A stretch of DNA of 64,000 nt from Zygotorulaspora mrakii (Eukaryota > Ascomycota > Saccharomycetes > Saccharomycetales > Saccharomycetaceae), in the NCBI RefSeq assembly GCF_013402915.1, contig NC_050720.1, positions 1,054,001-1,118,000 of the forward strand, written 5' to 3'. Under the pieces are notes generated by a model. The model did no database searches and was not told the DNA's origin. It was given only the letters and a program-made list of their open reading frames with translations. Both the position numbers and the translations under genes were made by a program. Positions 10,628 to 20,889 of this stretch are shown here, one piece after another. The first letter of the stretch is position 1; each line of letters begins with the position of its first letter.

Positions 10628-13075
10628 ATGGCAGGCTCTTCATTGAATAATTTCATCAAAGATGTTCGTGGGGCCAAGACGCTGGCGGAGGAGCGGTCCA
10701 TAATCACCAAAGCAAGTGCAAAAATTAGAACCAAATTGAGGGATGACCACTTGCCGCTTGAAAAACGGAGAAAAAATATTCAAAAACTGCTGTATCTGTA
10801 TATCCTCGGAGAAAAGACACATTTTGGGCAGGTTGAATGCATTAATCTAATCGCATCGGAGGAGTTCGCCGACAAGAGACTGGGTTATTTGGCTGCAACA
10901 CTGCTTCTAGACGAGTCAGAGGACTTACTGACCCTTTTAACCAATCTTTTGAACAACGATCTCAATCATCCCAATAAATACGTCGTATCTTTGGCGCTTA
11001 CAACTTTGGGATCACTAGGATCTTCAGAGCTGGCACGTGATCTCTACATGGATGTTGAGAACATACTGAAGGGATCCAGAGATCCCTTTATCATCAAAAA
11101 AGCTCTACAATGTATCGGTAAACTAATCACTAAAGATTTCACGCTGCTAGATATCTTTGATACCAAATTGATTACCAGCATATTGGAAAATCACTCTTTA
11201 TGCACTCATGGAGTCTTGCTAGGTATCAATAAAGTCTTACAATCAATTCTGCTGAATCATGAGACCTTTCAACTTTCTCTGAGTAACGATGGCTATGCTG
11301 ATGATTCGAAACCATTATTAAATGAGCTTGTTAAAATTATACCAGAGTTATTGTCTTTGTTGCAAAGCTTAAGCATCAAAAATTTTGAGCCAGAATATGA
11401 TATTCAGGGCACCTGTGATCCGTTCCTACAGTGTGAGTCGATCTATACTTTGAGACTTTTTTTCGAACAGACTTTGGATCTAAGCCAATACCAAAATAAG
11501 TTTTGTGATTTATTGACCCAAATTGCAACTAATACCGATGGTGCAAAAAATTGCGGGCAAGCTATACTGTATGAAACGGCAAGAACAATTTTCTCTTTAA
11601 ACTTAGAACAACCTCTACGGGTCCTTGGTGTTAACATCTTGGCCAAGTTTCTATCTCAAAAAGATAACAATACCAAGTATGTCGCACTAAACACACTATT
11701 GAAAGTCGTGGATCAAGAACCTGAAACAGTACAAAGGCATAGAAAATTTATATCAAAATGTTTACGTGACCCCGATATATCAATTAGAAAAAGGGCACTA
11801 GAATTGAGCTTTGCCATTTTAAATGATGTAAACCTCGTTGAAATTGTAGACCAGTTAATTGGATTTTTGGCTGGAGCAATTGATGACGATAAAACTTTAA
11901 TAGTTTATACTGTTGAGAATTTGGTAAAAATTTTGGAAAGTCATAACATCTCAGATGAAAAATGGAAGTTGAGCATCTTATTTGAGTCTTTGAAATTAGC
12001 AGGAACCTACGTCACATCAGATATCACTGGCGATATCCTAATTTCAATAAATAACTCGAAAGATACTATTCAAAGGCGTAATTTAGTTGTTGATATGCTG
12101 ATGATTTCGCTCGATGAAACGAAGAACTGTGAAATATCGGAAGACAATATAGCCTGGTTAATTGTTACAATCTGGTGTATTGGAGAATATGCAGATGAAA
12201 TCTTGGAGGATCCCAGCTGTCGTCAAGCACTCAGTGAAACTAAAATGACAAATTTTCTGGTTTTGCAAGATAAGACATTCAACATAAGCAATAAAAAGTT
12301 GATAAATTACCTTTTAACTGCAGCACTCAAGTTGTCTTCAAAATTTAAGGATAGTGGATGCATTGAAGCTTTGAGGCAAATTATTTTGGGTCACACAAAG
12401 GATTCTGATCTTTTGATTCAAAGTAAGAGTGTACAATATGAAATTATTTTTGCTCAACCGCAATCAGTGAAAAAAGTTCTACTTGAGACAATGCCGGTAT
12501 TTGAAAGAAGAAAGTGTATGAAAGTCGGAAACACTTCTCCAGAGCTCAAAAAAATTCACAAAAGTACCGATAAGTCTTCTAATGTTGCATTGCTCGATTT
12601 GGGATCAGAAAATGATAAAAAAAAGGACACTGAGGTAGCGAACTCGTCTACGCCTGCTGATCTCTTGGCTGATTTGTTTTCTTCCACCAGTATCGATGAA
12701 AACACCAAAAACACTTCAAGAAATGGAAAAACTGTACAGATATCAGTGTCCGCCACCAAAATATATGATAGTGATACAATACAGGCATATGTTCAATTGA
12801 TATCATGTGACGCAGGCTCTGCCCAAATTGAACTATACTTGAAATCAAGTAAGGCTATTTCTGATATAAAACCTTTTTCGGCTGTACCAAGGACTCAAAA
12901 ACTGACATTGGGACAATTATACCCAGGCAATTCTCTTCAAAAGGATGAGGTCTGTTCTCAAGTTTTAAAAATAACAGGAACAGGTAAATTAAAATTGAGG
13001 ATAAAACTGGATTTCAAACTTAATGGAGTACCCGTTGAACAGCAATTCGATTATAAATTTGAACAGACATTATAA
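10628..13075 (+). CDS. APL4: gamma-adaptin, large subunit of the AP-1 clathrin adaptor
   Basis: From the ATG at 10628 the protein has 815 residues (S. cerevisiae Apl4, 832). The N-terminal 590 residues form the alpha-helical adaptin trunk; GAKTLAEERSIITKASAKIR near residue 15 is highly typical of gamma-adaptin. A polar hinge follows at about 640-690 with the acidic stretch LLDLGSEND, which resembles a clathrin-box type sequence. A C-terminal ear domain of about 120 residues completes it. AP-1 sorts cargo between the trans-Golgi and endosomes. The frame continues upstream without an ATG, so this start is the first AUG. It converges on YOP1, as YPR028W and YPR029C do. Confidence 0.94.
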   Translation: MAGSSLNNFIKDVRGAKTLAEERSIITKASAKIRTKLRDDHLPLEKRRKNIQKLLYLYILGEKTHFGQVECINLIASEEFADKRLGYLAATLLLDESEDLLTLLTNLLNNDLNHPNKYVVSLALTTLGSLGSSELARDLYMDVENILKGSRDPFIIKKALQCIGKLITKDFTLLDIFDTKLITSILENHSLCTHGVLLGINKVLQSILLNHETFQLSLSNDGYADDSKPLLNELVKIIPELLSLLQSLSIKNFEPEYDIQGTCDPFLQCESIYTLRLFFEQTLDLSQYQNKFCDLLTQIATNTDGAKNCGQAILYETARTIFSLNLEQPLRVLGVNILAKFLSQKDNNTKYVALNTLLKVVDQEPETVQRHRKFISKCLRDPDISIRKRALELSFAILNDVNLVEIVDQLIGFLAGAIDDDKTLIVYTVENLVKILESHNISDEKWKLSILFESLKLAGTYVTSDITGDILISINNSKDTIQRRNLVVDMLMISLDETKNCEISEDNIAWLIVTIWCIGEYADEILEDPSCRQALSETKMTNFLVLQDKTFNISNKKLINYLLTAALKLSSKFKDSGCIEALRQIILGHTKDSDLLIQSKSVQYEIIFAQPQSVKKVLLETMPVFERRKCMKVGNTSPELKKIHKSTDKSSNVALLDLGSENDKKKDTEVANSSTPADLLADLFSSTSIDENTKNTSRNGKTVQISVSATKIYDSDTIQAYVQLISCDAGSAQIELYLKSSKAISDIKPFSAVPRTQKLTLGQLYPGNSLQKDEVCSQVLKITGTGKLKLRIKLDFKLNGVPVEQQFDYKFEQTL

Positions 13076-13179
13076 CTTGCATACATATATTTTAGAATAT
13101 ATTTAAGTATAAACTGTAGCTGAATATCCGCCACGATACAAAAAAAATGAATGAAGAATGTAAAAACGAAATTTCCAAA

Positions 13180-13826
13180 TCAGTTATGGATAGAGGAGCC
13201 TGAGGCTTTAGAAGCAGCACCATGAACAGCGTCCTTGATATCGTCTGATTTCTTTGCTTTGACAATATACTTGTCAGCAACAGGGGAGATAAATGTTCTG
13301 TAAATTAGCGAAGCACCACCAGTTTGTGGCAATGCAATGTATAGAACAAAGATGGTTTTCAAAAACCAATAAAATGGAATCATGTATAAAATAGTCTTTG
13401 ACCAGAATTCAATAACATTCAAAAATGAAAAGACAATCCAGTAAGTCAACAGCTGAGTGTCATCCTCGGAGGTTTTTGTTCTCAAAGCGATCAATGACAA
13501 GTAGGTAGGAATAACGAAACCAACAATGTTGGCTAAAATTTCACCGATACCACCAACGTTGATGAAAATCAAAATAAGATAGAACGCAAAGGCACCAGCA
13601 GCCAAATAAGATTTTGGCAACTTAGTTCTAGCCTCTAATTGCTGCAAGAAACCATTGCTAGCGAATCTCTACGGCAAAAAATCACAAATGCAATGTTAGT
13701 AAAGGACACATGTTGAAAAACTGGTAAGCTGAATTGCTTACCTATTTTAAAGATAAACGGCACTGTGGTACTTACAGAATCGAAACTTTTCAATTGACCT
13801 TGAATACTTGATGCGAAATCAGCCAT
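13180..13826 (-). CDS. YOP1: Yop1, reticulon-like ER membrane-shaping protein (two exons)
   Basis: join(complement(13180..13668), complement(13776..13826)). Exon 1 encodes 17 residues (MADFASSIQGQLKSFDS). The donor GTAAGT starts at 13775, a perfect TACTAAC branch sequence lies at 13701-13695, and the acceptor TAG ends at 13669. Splicing gives 179 residues, against 180 in S. cerevisiae, whose gene also carries an intron near the 5' end. The TB2/DP1/HVA22 domain shows the paired hydrophobic hairpins and the conserved DDTQLLTYWIVFSFL and FYWFLKTIFVLYIALPQTGG segments. Yop1 curves ER tubules together with reticulons and interacts with Yip1/Rab proteins. Confidence 0.95.
13669..13775 (-). other. 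YOP1: spliceosomal intron of YOP1
   Basis: 107 bases with a GTAAGT donor, TACTAAC branch point and a TAG acceptor about 26 bases past the branch A. The alternative AG two bases downstream would put a stop codon in frame, so the first AG is used. Confidence 0.93.
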
Positions 13827-14018
13827 TGTGTAATTATCTATGTGGGTCGTTGTATGGATTTATTCCATGGAAGTGTAAGTGAAAGAGCAAGAAATAATTT
13901 TTAAGGTTCTTCTTCTCTCCCTTCTGAAACAAATGCATGAAAAATTAGGTGCCGAAGTATGATATGTTTTGCTTGGCTTAACTCAAGAGTAGGTTCAACA
14001 ACTCAATTAATTTACAAT

Positions 14019-14114
14019 GCGGATTTAGCTCAGTTGGGAGAGCGCCAGACTGAAGAGTTTGAACTTCGGTCAAAAGTTATCTGGAGGTCCTGTGTTCGAT
14101 CCACAGAATTCGCA
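14019..14114 (+). tRNA. tRNA-Phe (GAA) with a 23-base intron
   Basis: The sequence begins GCGGATTTAGCTCAG and ends with the matching acceptor strand AATTCGC plus discriminator A. The anticodon GAA is at 14052-14054. The intron occupies 14056-14078, directly after position 37, as in all yeast tRNA introns; it contains TTC at 14065-14067, which can pair with the anticodon. The spliced tRNA has 73 bases before CCA and is nearly identical to the well-known yeast tRNA-Phe. A run of ten or more T residues from about 14130 follows as the Pol III terminator; an earlier shorter T run may already suffice. Confidence 0.97.
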
Positions 14115-14311
14115 TTTATATTTTAAATTTTTTTTTTTCAGCAACATCAAGAGCTACTGTTTTTATACCCGAAAGTATGAACAATATATAATATGATATG
14201 ACGAGCCTAATTATATGTAGTACTTTGTATTATTCTGTTGATGCCAATTTTATATATTGATATCCTATAAAGTGCTGCACCCTCCTGAAAATAGCTAAGA
14301 GAAGATCGAGT

Positions 14312-14683
14312 TCAGCGTTCTTTGAGCGCCTTGTTTCTTTTCTCTCTTCTTCTCATTCTTTCAACCTTTTTAGCATGCATCTTGGCAGCCAGAAGCTCAT
14401 ATCTCTCGTTTTCCGCCTTCTTTTCTCTTCTTTCTTTCATAGCTTTTATCCTATTTTGACGTATATCTTCCTTTTCGTCTTTAAGTTGTTTCATCCTTTC
14501 CTTGAATTGTTGATCATCTAGTCTTTTTTGTTGTCTAATTTCCCATGATGTTAGTTTCTTATTCTTTACCACCCTGCTCTTTACTCGGAACTGTCCTTTG
14601 TCACTTTTCCACGTTCTACCACTGACAGGTGCACCTTTTGGTTGCGTTACCTCTTGTTCTTTCGGACTGCCTGCACTGCTCAT
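14312..14683 (-). CDS. CGR1: Cgr1, coiled-coil nucleolar protein for 60S subunit processing
   Basis: The ATG at 14683 gives 123 residues (S. cerevisiae Cgr1, 120). The upstream extension of the frame begins with GTG and is not used. The protein is almost entirely charged helix, with Lys/Arg-rich repeats and the family's end pattern MHAKKVERMRRREKRNKALK. The conserved SGRTWKSDKGQFR segment lies near the N-terminus. Cgr1 acts in early pre-rRNA processing in the nucleolus. A PAC-like GATGAG with an A/T RRPE-like tract lies about 150 bases upstream. The strand and neighbourhood differ from what synteny predicts, since RPL30 is 23 kb away. Confidence 0.88.
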   Translation of the reverse strand: MSSAGSPKEQEVTQPKGAPVSGRTWKSDKGQFRVKSRVVKNKKLTSWEIRQQKRLDDQQFKERMKQLKDEKEDIRQNRIKAMKERREKKAENERYELLAAKMHAKKVERMRRREKRNKALKER

Positions 14684-14832
14684 TTTGAAGAGAAACACTT
14701 AGTCTTGTGAGAATAATTAAACCGGGATTTGTCACTGTTGAGTGGTTGAATCTCCAGCACTATCCGACCTATTTCTTTAGTTGAAGAGCTTTAGATGTGG
14801 GATTATTTTCAATGGAATTGGAAAATTTGCCC

Positions 14833-14838
14833 GATGAG
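14833..14838. promoter_or_regulatory. PAC-like element upstream of CGR1
   Basis: GATGAG follows CC here (CCGATGAGATGAGC), with AAAATTT nine bases earlier. PAC and RRPE elements drive ribosome-biogenesis genes in yeast. The site also lies within reach of the divergent CCM1 promoter. Confidence 0.45.
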
Positions 14839-14944
14839 ATGAGCATTAAAAAAAAAAAGATTTCAAATATGAAAAAAGCAGGCAATAACTAATTAAAGAC
14901 CAGAACAGTTGAGTGGAGGACTTTTAAGAGTTTAGATATCTGTA

Positions 14945-17509
14945 ATGCTATGCTACAAATTACTGGGTAGTAGTAATCATTTGCGAAGTTTAAGCAGTCG
15001 AAACATTCCAGCAAATGTGCATGTTATAGGTAGACGATGGGCTGTGATTCCATCAAAAAATGGAAGCTTCACGAGAAGAAGACGAAGAAAGATCAGAGAT
15101 GTCTCTTTTGACAACTTGAATCTTAAAAATATAGACTCAAAAAGTGCCAAATCTGTCGAATTCAAAGTCAAACAACTGCAAGAGTTTACCAGAAATCTAA
15201 GAGAACACATCAAAGTAGCGGATAGTAGTGTCGCCAAGAGTGAGGCACAGAAGGAGCTGCATATCTTCGAAAAAGAGGCCTCTGAAAGGGATGCGGATAT
15301 GGTCTACAATGAATTGACTTCCAGGCCCCTTGTAGACTCTCAAAGTTTGATGACTTCGAGTAATGATGACGTAGAGCATCTATCTACGTTAATTTTAGCC
15401 AGTGAAAAAAACGCTGCAAGTACTTTACTTCCAGATGTTATAAGAGGCCGAATAAATGATGATAATTCAGTACTTAGCTTTCTGTTGGATAAATCGCAAC
15501 AGAACTGGGATGGCATAGTGTCAAAACTTTATAAGTCGGAGCTGCGACTGAAAAGTATCTCGAGAAATATTTTGCAAAAATACATACTATCCAGAGTAGA
15601 TAATCTTTCCCTCGAAAGTATTGAAAGAATGGATAAAATGCTTTTGGAAAATATAGATGGGGACATAACCAAGTTTAGTACCTCAATGTATGAATGTCTA
15701 TTTTTCAATTTGGCCAAATTGAAAACGGAAGACATCACCGGTGAAGCAGTGATAGGCAAGATGAAACGACTAATTGAAAGATTTGATAATGCAAAAGAGT
15801 TGAATAGCAACGCAAAAATGACCCAATTTATACTTAACAGCTGTATCAAATACTCGACCAAATTGATCAGCTTTGAAAGTATGAATTTCTTTCTTTCTAA
15901 ATTCAAAGAAGATTACGGATTACTGCCCAACAGAGAAAATTACACAACGATTATTCAATTTTATACCAGACTGGGTGTATCAAAGCAAGCGTGGAATGTT
16001 TTTGACACGATGAAATTTTTATCTAAAGGTCATTCTCCAGATGTTATCACGTATAACACAGTTCTACATCTCTGTAACAAAGATAAAAACTATGCTAGAG
16101 CTATCGATATCTATCAAGAAATGATTGATCAAAACATTGAGCCGTCTGTTCAAACATTGAATATAATGGCGAAAACAATGGCTAGAGCAAGTTCTGATCC
16201 CATCACAAGCGAACATAAACAAGAATCCTTGAGATTGTTAGGATGGAAGTATATTCATATGGTCGAAGGTAAATTCAATTCCAAACAATCAGATAAGTAT
16301 TTATATCATACTTTGAACTCAATGATGGCTTTAGCAGCATATGATGGAGATGTAGGATTAGCAAGAGCTCTGTATTTTAAGTATTGCTCACAGAGATACC
16401 GTGAGGTGACGAAAAATTGGATAAACAAGTCCCTGGAAAAGAAATTATGGAGCCACGTATTAGATCCTGAATTGCTAAACTATTTGCTACTTTCTTACTC
16501 GAACTATAATCCAAATAAATTACCTCTTTTGATGGGATATGAAGAGGGTATCAAATTTAGAAGGAATATACTAAATGGTGTTGATTACACTAGCAGAAGC
16601 AATAGTGATGATGAAATCAATTTTGGATTGCCATTGCTTCCGGTACGCGAGCTATCAAATGCATCAGAAATCCTCTTTGAGTCTAGAGCAATTTGGCAAT
16701 TCAACTTAGAGTTCGGCGGGAATTTAGATCTGAAAAGTTCTCCCCAGTTTTTAAATAAAGAAGAATTGAAAAGAATGTTAGTCAATTCAGCTTCCTTGGA
16801 TCAATGCAAATTCCTGATGTTGGAGAGGGTTGCTCAATTGAAAAGTTCTTTGGTCAATCACAAAGTTTTGAATACTATGTCACTGACCTCTTTCTTAACG
16901 ATACCTATTAAGGTGAGAGACAAAAAGGAATTTATTCTGAGGTTAAAAGAGTTCACTTTTCAACAACAGGAATTCGATACACATGTCAAAAGTTTTTTCA
17001 CTGAAGTTTTGCAATTAGATAAGCCTGTGGCAAGCAATGAAGCGGACCAGGAAATTACTGTCACCAATGAAATGGAACAGAGATTGGCATATTTTGCCTC
17101 TATGAAACACAAGATTTTAGCAAACTGCAGCATATACGAATTAATGATGAAAGCTGCAGCATCATTTGGTGATCTTGAATTAGCATCAAAAGCATGGAGG
17201 GACCGAGGAGAATTCAGAAAGACAATGGCTTTTAAATGTTTGGATGCGGCCGAAAGAAGTCGAAGAGATACGGAGTTTGCCTTTTTGATGGTTCAATTTT
17301 TCTCAAGTCAAAAATTGTTTTCTGATGCCTTAGGAATAATAATGACATCGCAAAAGTACATTCATTGGAAGTATCCAATGATCAAATGCTTGCACAAAGG
17401 TCTGTTAGAAATTGAAGACATGAAGAGTATTAAAATTTTACTTGATATTGTAAATAGAAAATCAGCTGTTCAAAATATAGAAGAGCAAATTCAAGAACTA
17501 AAATTTTAA
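14945..17509 (+). CDS. CCM1: Ccm1/Dmr1-like mitochondrial PPR protein
   Basis: The protein has 854 residues (S. cerevisiae Ccm1, 864). The Arg-rich N-terminus suits a mitochondrial presequence. A conserved coiled part near residue 70 (SVEFKVKQLQEFTRNLREH) precedes pentatricopeptide repeats, seen most clearly around residues 330-410, for example DVITYNTVLHLCNKDKNYAR. Ccm1 binds 15S rRNA and supports maturation of COB and COX1 introns in mitochondria. It is divergent from CGR1 with 261 bases between the starts. In S. cerevisiae the gene is YGR150C, beside GPC1; here GPC1 is 21 kb away and CCM1 is inverted. Confidence 0.85.
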   Translation: MLCYKLLGSSNHLRSLSSRNIPANVHVIGRRWAVIPSKNGSFTRRRRRKIRDVSFDNLNLKNIDSKSAKSVEFKVKQLQEFTRNLREHIKVADSSVAKSEAQKELHIFEKEASERDADMVYNELTSRPLVDSQSLMTSSNDDVEHLSTLILASEKNAASTLLPDVIRGRINDDNSVLSFLLDKSQQNWDGIVSKLYKSELRLKSISRNILQKYILSRVDNLSLESIERMDKMLLENIDGDITKFSTSMYECLFFNLAKLKTEDITGEAVIGKMKRLIERFDNAKELNSNAKMTQFILNSCIKYSTKLISFESMNFFLSKFKEDYGLLPNRENYTTIIQFYTRLGVSKQAWNVFDTMKFLSKGHSPDVITYNTVLHLCNKDKNYARAIDIYQEMIDQNIEPSVQTLNIMAKTMARASSDPITSEHKQESLRLLGWKYIHMVEGKFNSKQSDKYLYHTLNSMMALAAYDGDVGLARALYFKYCSQRYREVTKNWINKSLEKKLWSHVLDPELLNYLLLSYSNYNPNKLPLLMGYEEGIKFRRNILNGVDYTSRSNSDDEINFGLPLLPVRELSNASEILFESRAIWQFNLEFGGNLDLKSSPQFLNKEELKRMLVNSASLDQCKFLMLERVAQLKSSLVNHKVLNTMSLTSFLTIPIKVRDKKEFILRLKEFTFQQQEFDTHVKSFFTEVLQLDKPVASNEADQEITVTNEMEQRLAYFASMKHKILANCSIYELMMKAAASFGDLELASKAWRDRGEFRKTMAFKCLDAAERSRRDTEFAFLMVQFFSSQKLFSDALGIIMTSQKYIHWKYPMIKCLHKGLLEIEDMKSIKILLDIVNRKSAVQNIEEQIQELKF

Positions 17510-18120
17510 CCACTTGATGTGCATTGATGTCTCATAATTACGGCATGTATACCAACATACGCACATATCGTTATACTATACATAAAATAAGTACCATGGA
17601 TCGAGACACTATAATAAAATATAGCGTAGGGAACCATTTACCCTAACACTAGTTACAGACAACGATATGGGGGCATGGTCGAGATTTTGATTGTCGAGCA
17701 GCATCTCTTATGTGGTTACTGCTTTATCAGATGGGCCTAATTGATGGATTTGTGCTGAATGAAAACTTCTTACATTTTGCGGTAATTCTTCGACATACGG
17801 GCAAAATATAAGGCCGTCATATAAGAAACACTTGATTAAGGAATACCCTTACGTGGAATTTACTTGTTTAGCTTTGTAAAGCTATCTTCATTTAACCGAC
17901 TTGATTGCATTGCAAGTACATGCAGCTCAAAAGGAAATGCGATTTATTAAGAATGTTCTTCATTCTCTCTCAAAATGGGCAGGAACTGTACAAGAATACC
18001 GAGCAAATGATACTCAAGGTTGTCCAAGATTTGATCTAATTGGCCAGATCCACTTATTTTGCGCCCCATGTACCCTGCGGAATATCACGATTGTTATTAC
18101 TTGCTTATCTACTAGTTTAT
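17510..18120. other. unusually long convergent intergenic region
   Basis: 611 bases between the stops of CCM1 and OCH1, which point at each other. Most convergent pairs in this window are separated by under 110 bases. One TTG-initiated frame of about 90 codons (17901-18173) runs into OCH1, but has no recognisable domain. No RNA gene or repeat is seen. It probably marks a rearrangement junction. Confidence 0.5.
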
Positions 18121-19482
18121 TTACTCTTTATTCTGCTGATTGTTGTCTGCCTCATCTTTCCAAGTACCTTTGAACATATGTTCGACATATGCCATTTCGT
18201 CTGAGGTTGGTTTCGACTCCATTTGTTCAACACCAGGGGAAAAACTCGTTATCGGTAATACCAAGATGTCATCGACTAAAACTGGATCTTCAATCAGTGA
18301 AAAGAACTCCCATGGCATTTTATTATGTGTCTGTAACGATTCTGTAATCTTCTTATAGAATTTTTTTGTGGACTCATTTGTACGACGACTCGACTGTAAA
18401 TTTGAATTCAACAACATAATATCATCATTGTTGTTGATTATATTGCTCATATAATTCAAGATGATATCCGAGAATATTCCTGGACCCGTCCAATTCATAA
18501 TATCGGTCCCATCAACGTTTTCGCTAACTTTCAAGGCGTCGTGATCATAAGACTCATCTTGACCGCGCTTATCCCTGTAATTTACATTATAATCCCTTGA
18601 ATGCTCTAAGTCAATTGATTTTTTGAATTTTTTGCTACAGGAGGAAACACTGTTCAAAGTTGTAGCAGTAATATTTAAAATTAATTCTCGGAGAATTGGA
18701 TGTCCCGGTTTGGCCTGAAATGTCCACTGACAGAATTGAATTCGACGAGCATACCATCTTTTCCAATCCGGTCTGTCAGGATCCGCTTCAATGCCGACGA
18801 TAAAACCGGGATCCACTTTTTTGAATGACTTGGCATAGTTAGAGTATGGCACCGGCGTGTTTTCTGATTCAAAATTTTGCAGACTTGTTGGATTAACTGA
18901 TAACCACGAGTCCAGGGGTTTCAGCGGAACCGTGTCAATGTCTGAATAAATACCACCTCTTGCATATATCAATAAATACCTAAGAAAATCCGCTTTCAAT
19001 ATATGGCTTGGCATGGCTTCAAATGCCTCAATGATTACAGGAACTTCTCCATAGAGGCTCTGCAAAAATGGTAGCACATACGAGTCAGGCACTAACGAAT
19101 ACTGAAAAAGTTCTGCCTCTTCTATGCTTGCTGTCCAATCTTTTTGGAAGGTTCGAAATTCTGCCGGAAATTCTGCTGAATCTGCTCCAACTTTCCATGT
19201 TTGCCACACTCGTCTGGGTATCGGCTTTTCTGGCTCATAGGGGAATGCGTAAGATAGCTGGGCACGCAGGTCCCTGAGATTCCTGCGATCTGCTTTATAC
19301 TTTTTCAGGTTGATCCCAGAGCTGTGTGAGGAGGTGGGAAGAGTCGCGCTAGTTTTAAATCGCAAATCAAACTTCTTATTATTGAAATGGAATACAATCA
19401 GAGTATATGCACACACTAGCAGTAGAAGAATTTGCTTTTTTCGCCTATCGAAGCTCAGTATAGACCTCTTCGGTATAATCAT
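18121..19482 (-). CDS. OCH1: Och1-type initiating alpha-1,6-mannosyltransferase
   Basis: The protein has 453 residues (S. cerevisiae Och1, 480). It is a type II membrane protein with a basic N-terminus and one hydrophobic segment at about residues 17-32. The GT32 family core is plain: RRVWQTWKVG near residue 90, LKADFLRYLLIYARGGIY, then the DxD in YSDIDTVPL. NWTGPGIFSD near residue 330 is also a family mark. Och1 adds the first alpha-1,6-mannose that starts outer-chain growth on N-glycans in the cis-Golgi. Hoc1 is the other family member; synteny with PNC1 (YGL037C next to YGL038C) favours Och1. Confidence 0.92.
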   Translation of the reverse strand: MIIPKRSILSFDRRKKQILLLLVCAYTLIVFHFNNKKFDLRFKTSATLPTSSHSSGINLKKYKADRRNLRDLRAQLSYAFPYEPEKPIPRRVWQTWKVGADSAEFPAEFRTFQKDWTASIEEAELFQYSLVPDSYVLPFLQSLYGEVPVIIEAFEAMPSHILKADFLRYLLIYARGGIYSDIDTVPLKPLDSWLSVNPTSLQNFESENTPVPYSNYAKSFKKVDPGFIVGIEADPDRPDWKRWYARRIQFCQWTFQAKPGHPILRELILNITATTLNSVSSCSKKFKKSIDLEHSRDYNVNYRDKRGQDESYDHDALKVSENVDGTDIMNWTGPGIFSDIILNYMSNIINNNDDIMLLNSNLQSSRRTNESTKKFYKKITESLQTHNKMPWEFFSLIEDPVLVDDILVLPITSFSPGVEQMESKPTSDEMAYVEHMFKGTWKDEADNNQQNKE

Positions 19483-19829
19483 ATTGCCCTCAATTCTTTG
19501 GCTTATTGTTTCCTGTATTATCTTAAAAGGTAATCCTTTTTTTGACTACCTTCATATATAAACTGGTAGACGGAGTGGACGATGGAACCTCTAGATGCGT
19601 TCTTTACGTCAATAATATAATAATTATCTGCTTTGAGCACCTTACCACCTTGAGTAAAATCCCTTTGGCAACAGTTCGCCCTGTCAACGCGAAATTTTCT
19701 TCGGAGGTAGGCCAAATTCTAGAACTACTTAACTAGAAAACTATATATAGCAGATTACATTCGTTCGATGCTGCAACCAGAAACGGATGAGCTAGAACGT
19801 TTGATACCAGCTAGCATCTTTAAGAAAGA

Positions 19830-20474
19830 CTAGATAAGCTTGACGTTGTACTTCTTCAATTCTGCTTCCAATTTGCGCTCTGACTCACTGTCAGTATTGA
19901 TAGCTCTCGTATAGTCTTTGATGATGTAGGTCTTGTAACCCAGCTTAGAGGCAGATATGGCCGTATTCTTAACGCAATAGTCCAGTGCAAGACCGACAAC
20001 GTAGACATCTGTAATGTGGTGGGATTTTAAGTAATTATTCAACTCTGTTCTGTGGTAGTCCCAAATATCGTTGAATGCAGAGTAATACTCTCTGTCATGA
20101 AGATAACCTTTGTCAACAACACGGCAACCCAGCTTTTTCTGCTCTTCAATGAGGGGGGCTGCCAACTGACTGCCCGGGGTACCTTGAACGCAGTGAACGG
20201 GCCATAAGACACCTTCCTGGACCGAGCTGTCACCTGGTATGGGTGAATGGTATTCGATCTTTGAGAATTCCGGCTTACCATGAGATTTCGCGAAAGAAAT
20301 GTGATCAGGGGGGTGCCAGTCCCTGGTGAGGACGATCCGGTGCCATTCTTGTTTGGGATCATTCATGAGCTTAATGACTGGTTCGACGATTTCATCACCT
20401 GAGGCAACAGCTAGTGATCCATTCGGTGGCAGGAAATCATTTTGAATATCGATAACTAATAGAGCTTTGGCCAT
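19830..20474 (-). CDS. PNC1: nicotinamidase Pnc1
   Basis: The protein has 214 residues (S. cerevisiae, 216). Isochorismatase-fold signatures are present: catalytic Asp9 in LLVIDIQNDF, the metal ligands around TRDWHPPDHISF, a WPVHCVQGTPGSQL segment, and the catalytic cysteine in VGLALDYCVKNTA. The enzyme converts nicotinamide to nicotinic acid and ammonia in the NAD salvage path, relieving nicotinamide inhibition of Sir2. Upstream, a CCCCT stress-response element at 20573-20577 lies about 100 bases before the ATG, which fits the stress induction of PNC1 known in S. cerevisiae. Confidence 0.96.
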   Translation of the reverse strand: MAKALLVIDIQNDFLPPNGSLAVASGDEIVEPVIKLMNDPKQEWHRIVLTRDWHPPDHISFAKSHGKPEFSKIEYHSPIPGDSSVQEGVLWPVHCVQGTPGSQLAAPLIEEQKKLGCRVVDKGYLHDREYYSAFNDIWDYHRTELNNYLKSHHITDVYVVGLALDYCVKNTAISASKLGYKTYIIKDYTRAINTDSESERKLEAELKKYNVKLI

Positions 20475-20889
20475 GTTGTTTGCTTCAGTTAATGTGGAGA
20501 TGAAAATTATAAATTGATGACAAGCGGTGTTCGTATATACAACTTTTACGACAGGCTTCTCCTTATATATATCCCCTTTTTTGTCTCAAGGAGGTAGCCA
20601 AGGAAACAAACGAGTCCTCTTTGAGAAGTGGCAAGTGAAAAATAATGACTTTGGGAGTTCTGATAGAATTTATTTCTTGTCTATTAGAATGCTTTTGTAC
20701 TCCGCTACATCACGTTTCTCTCGGTGAGTTTTCCAAGAAACAATTGATAGAAACTTGTAATGCTCGACTGCAGTGACAGTAAATAGTTGATATATAAAAG
20801 TACAAAAACAAAAAATCTTCGATTCGATTCGATTAAATCCAGTGAATTTATACGTGCTAGCGATTCGAGGTTTGATAAATATATAAATA
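20475..20889. promoter_or_regulatory. divergent promoter with one STRE (PNC1 side)
   Basis: 415 bases between PNC1 and the next start codon. CCCCT (the core of the Msn2/4 site) is at 20573-20577 within a T-rich stretch, and a TATATAAA-like sequence lies at about 20790. Only one STRE copy is seen. Confidence 0.45.

Noticed and set aside
17901..18173. A 90-codon plus-strand frame overlapping the end of OCH1
   Set aside because: It has a TTG start, overlaps OCH1 antisense, and has no domain.
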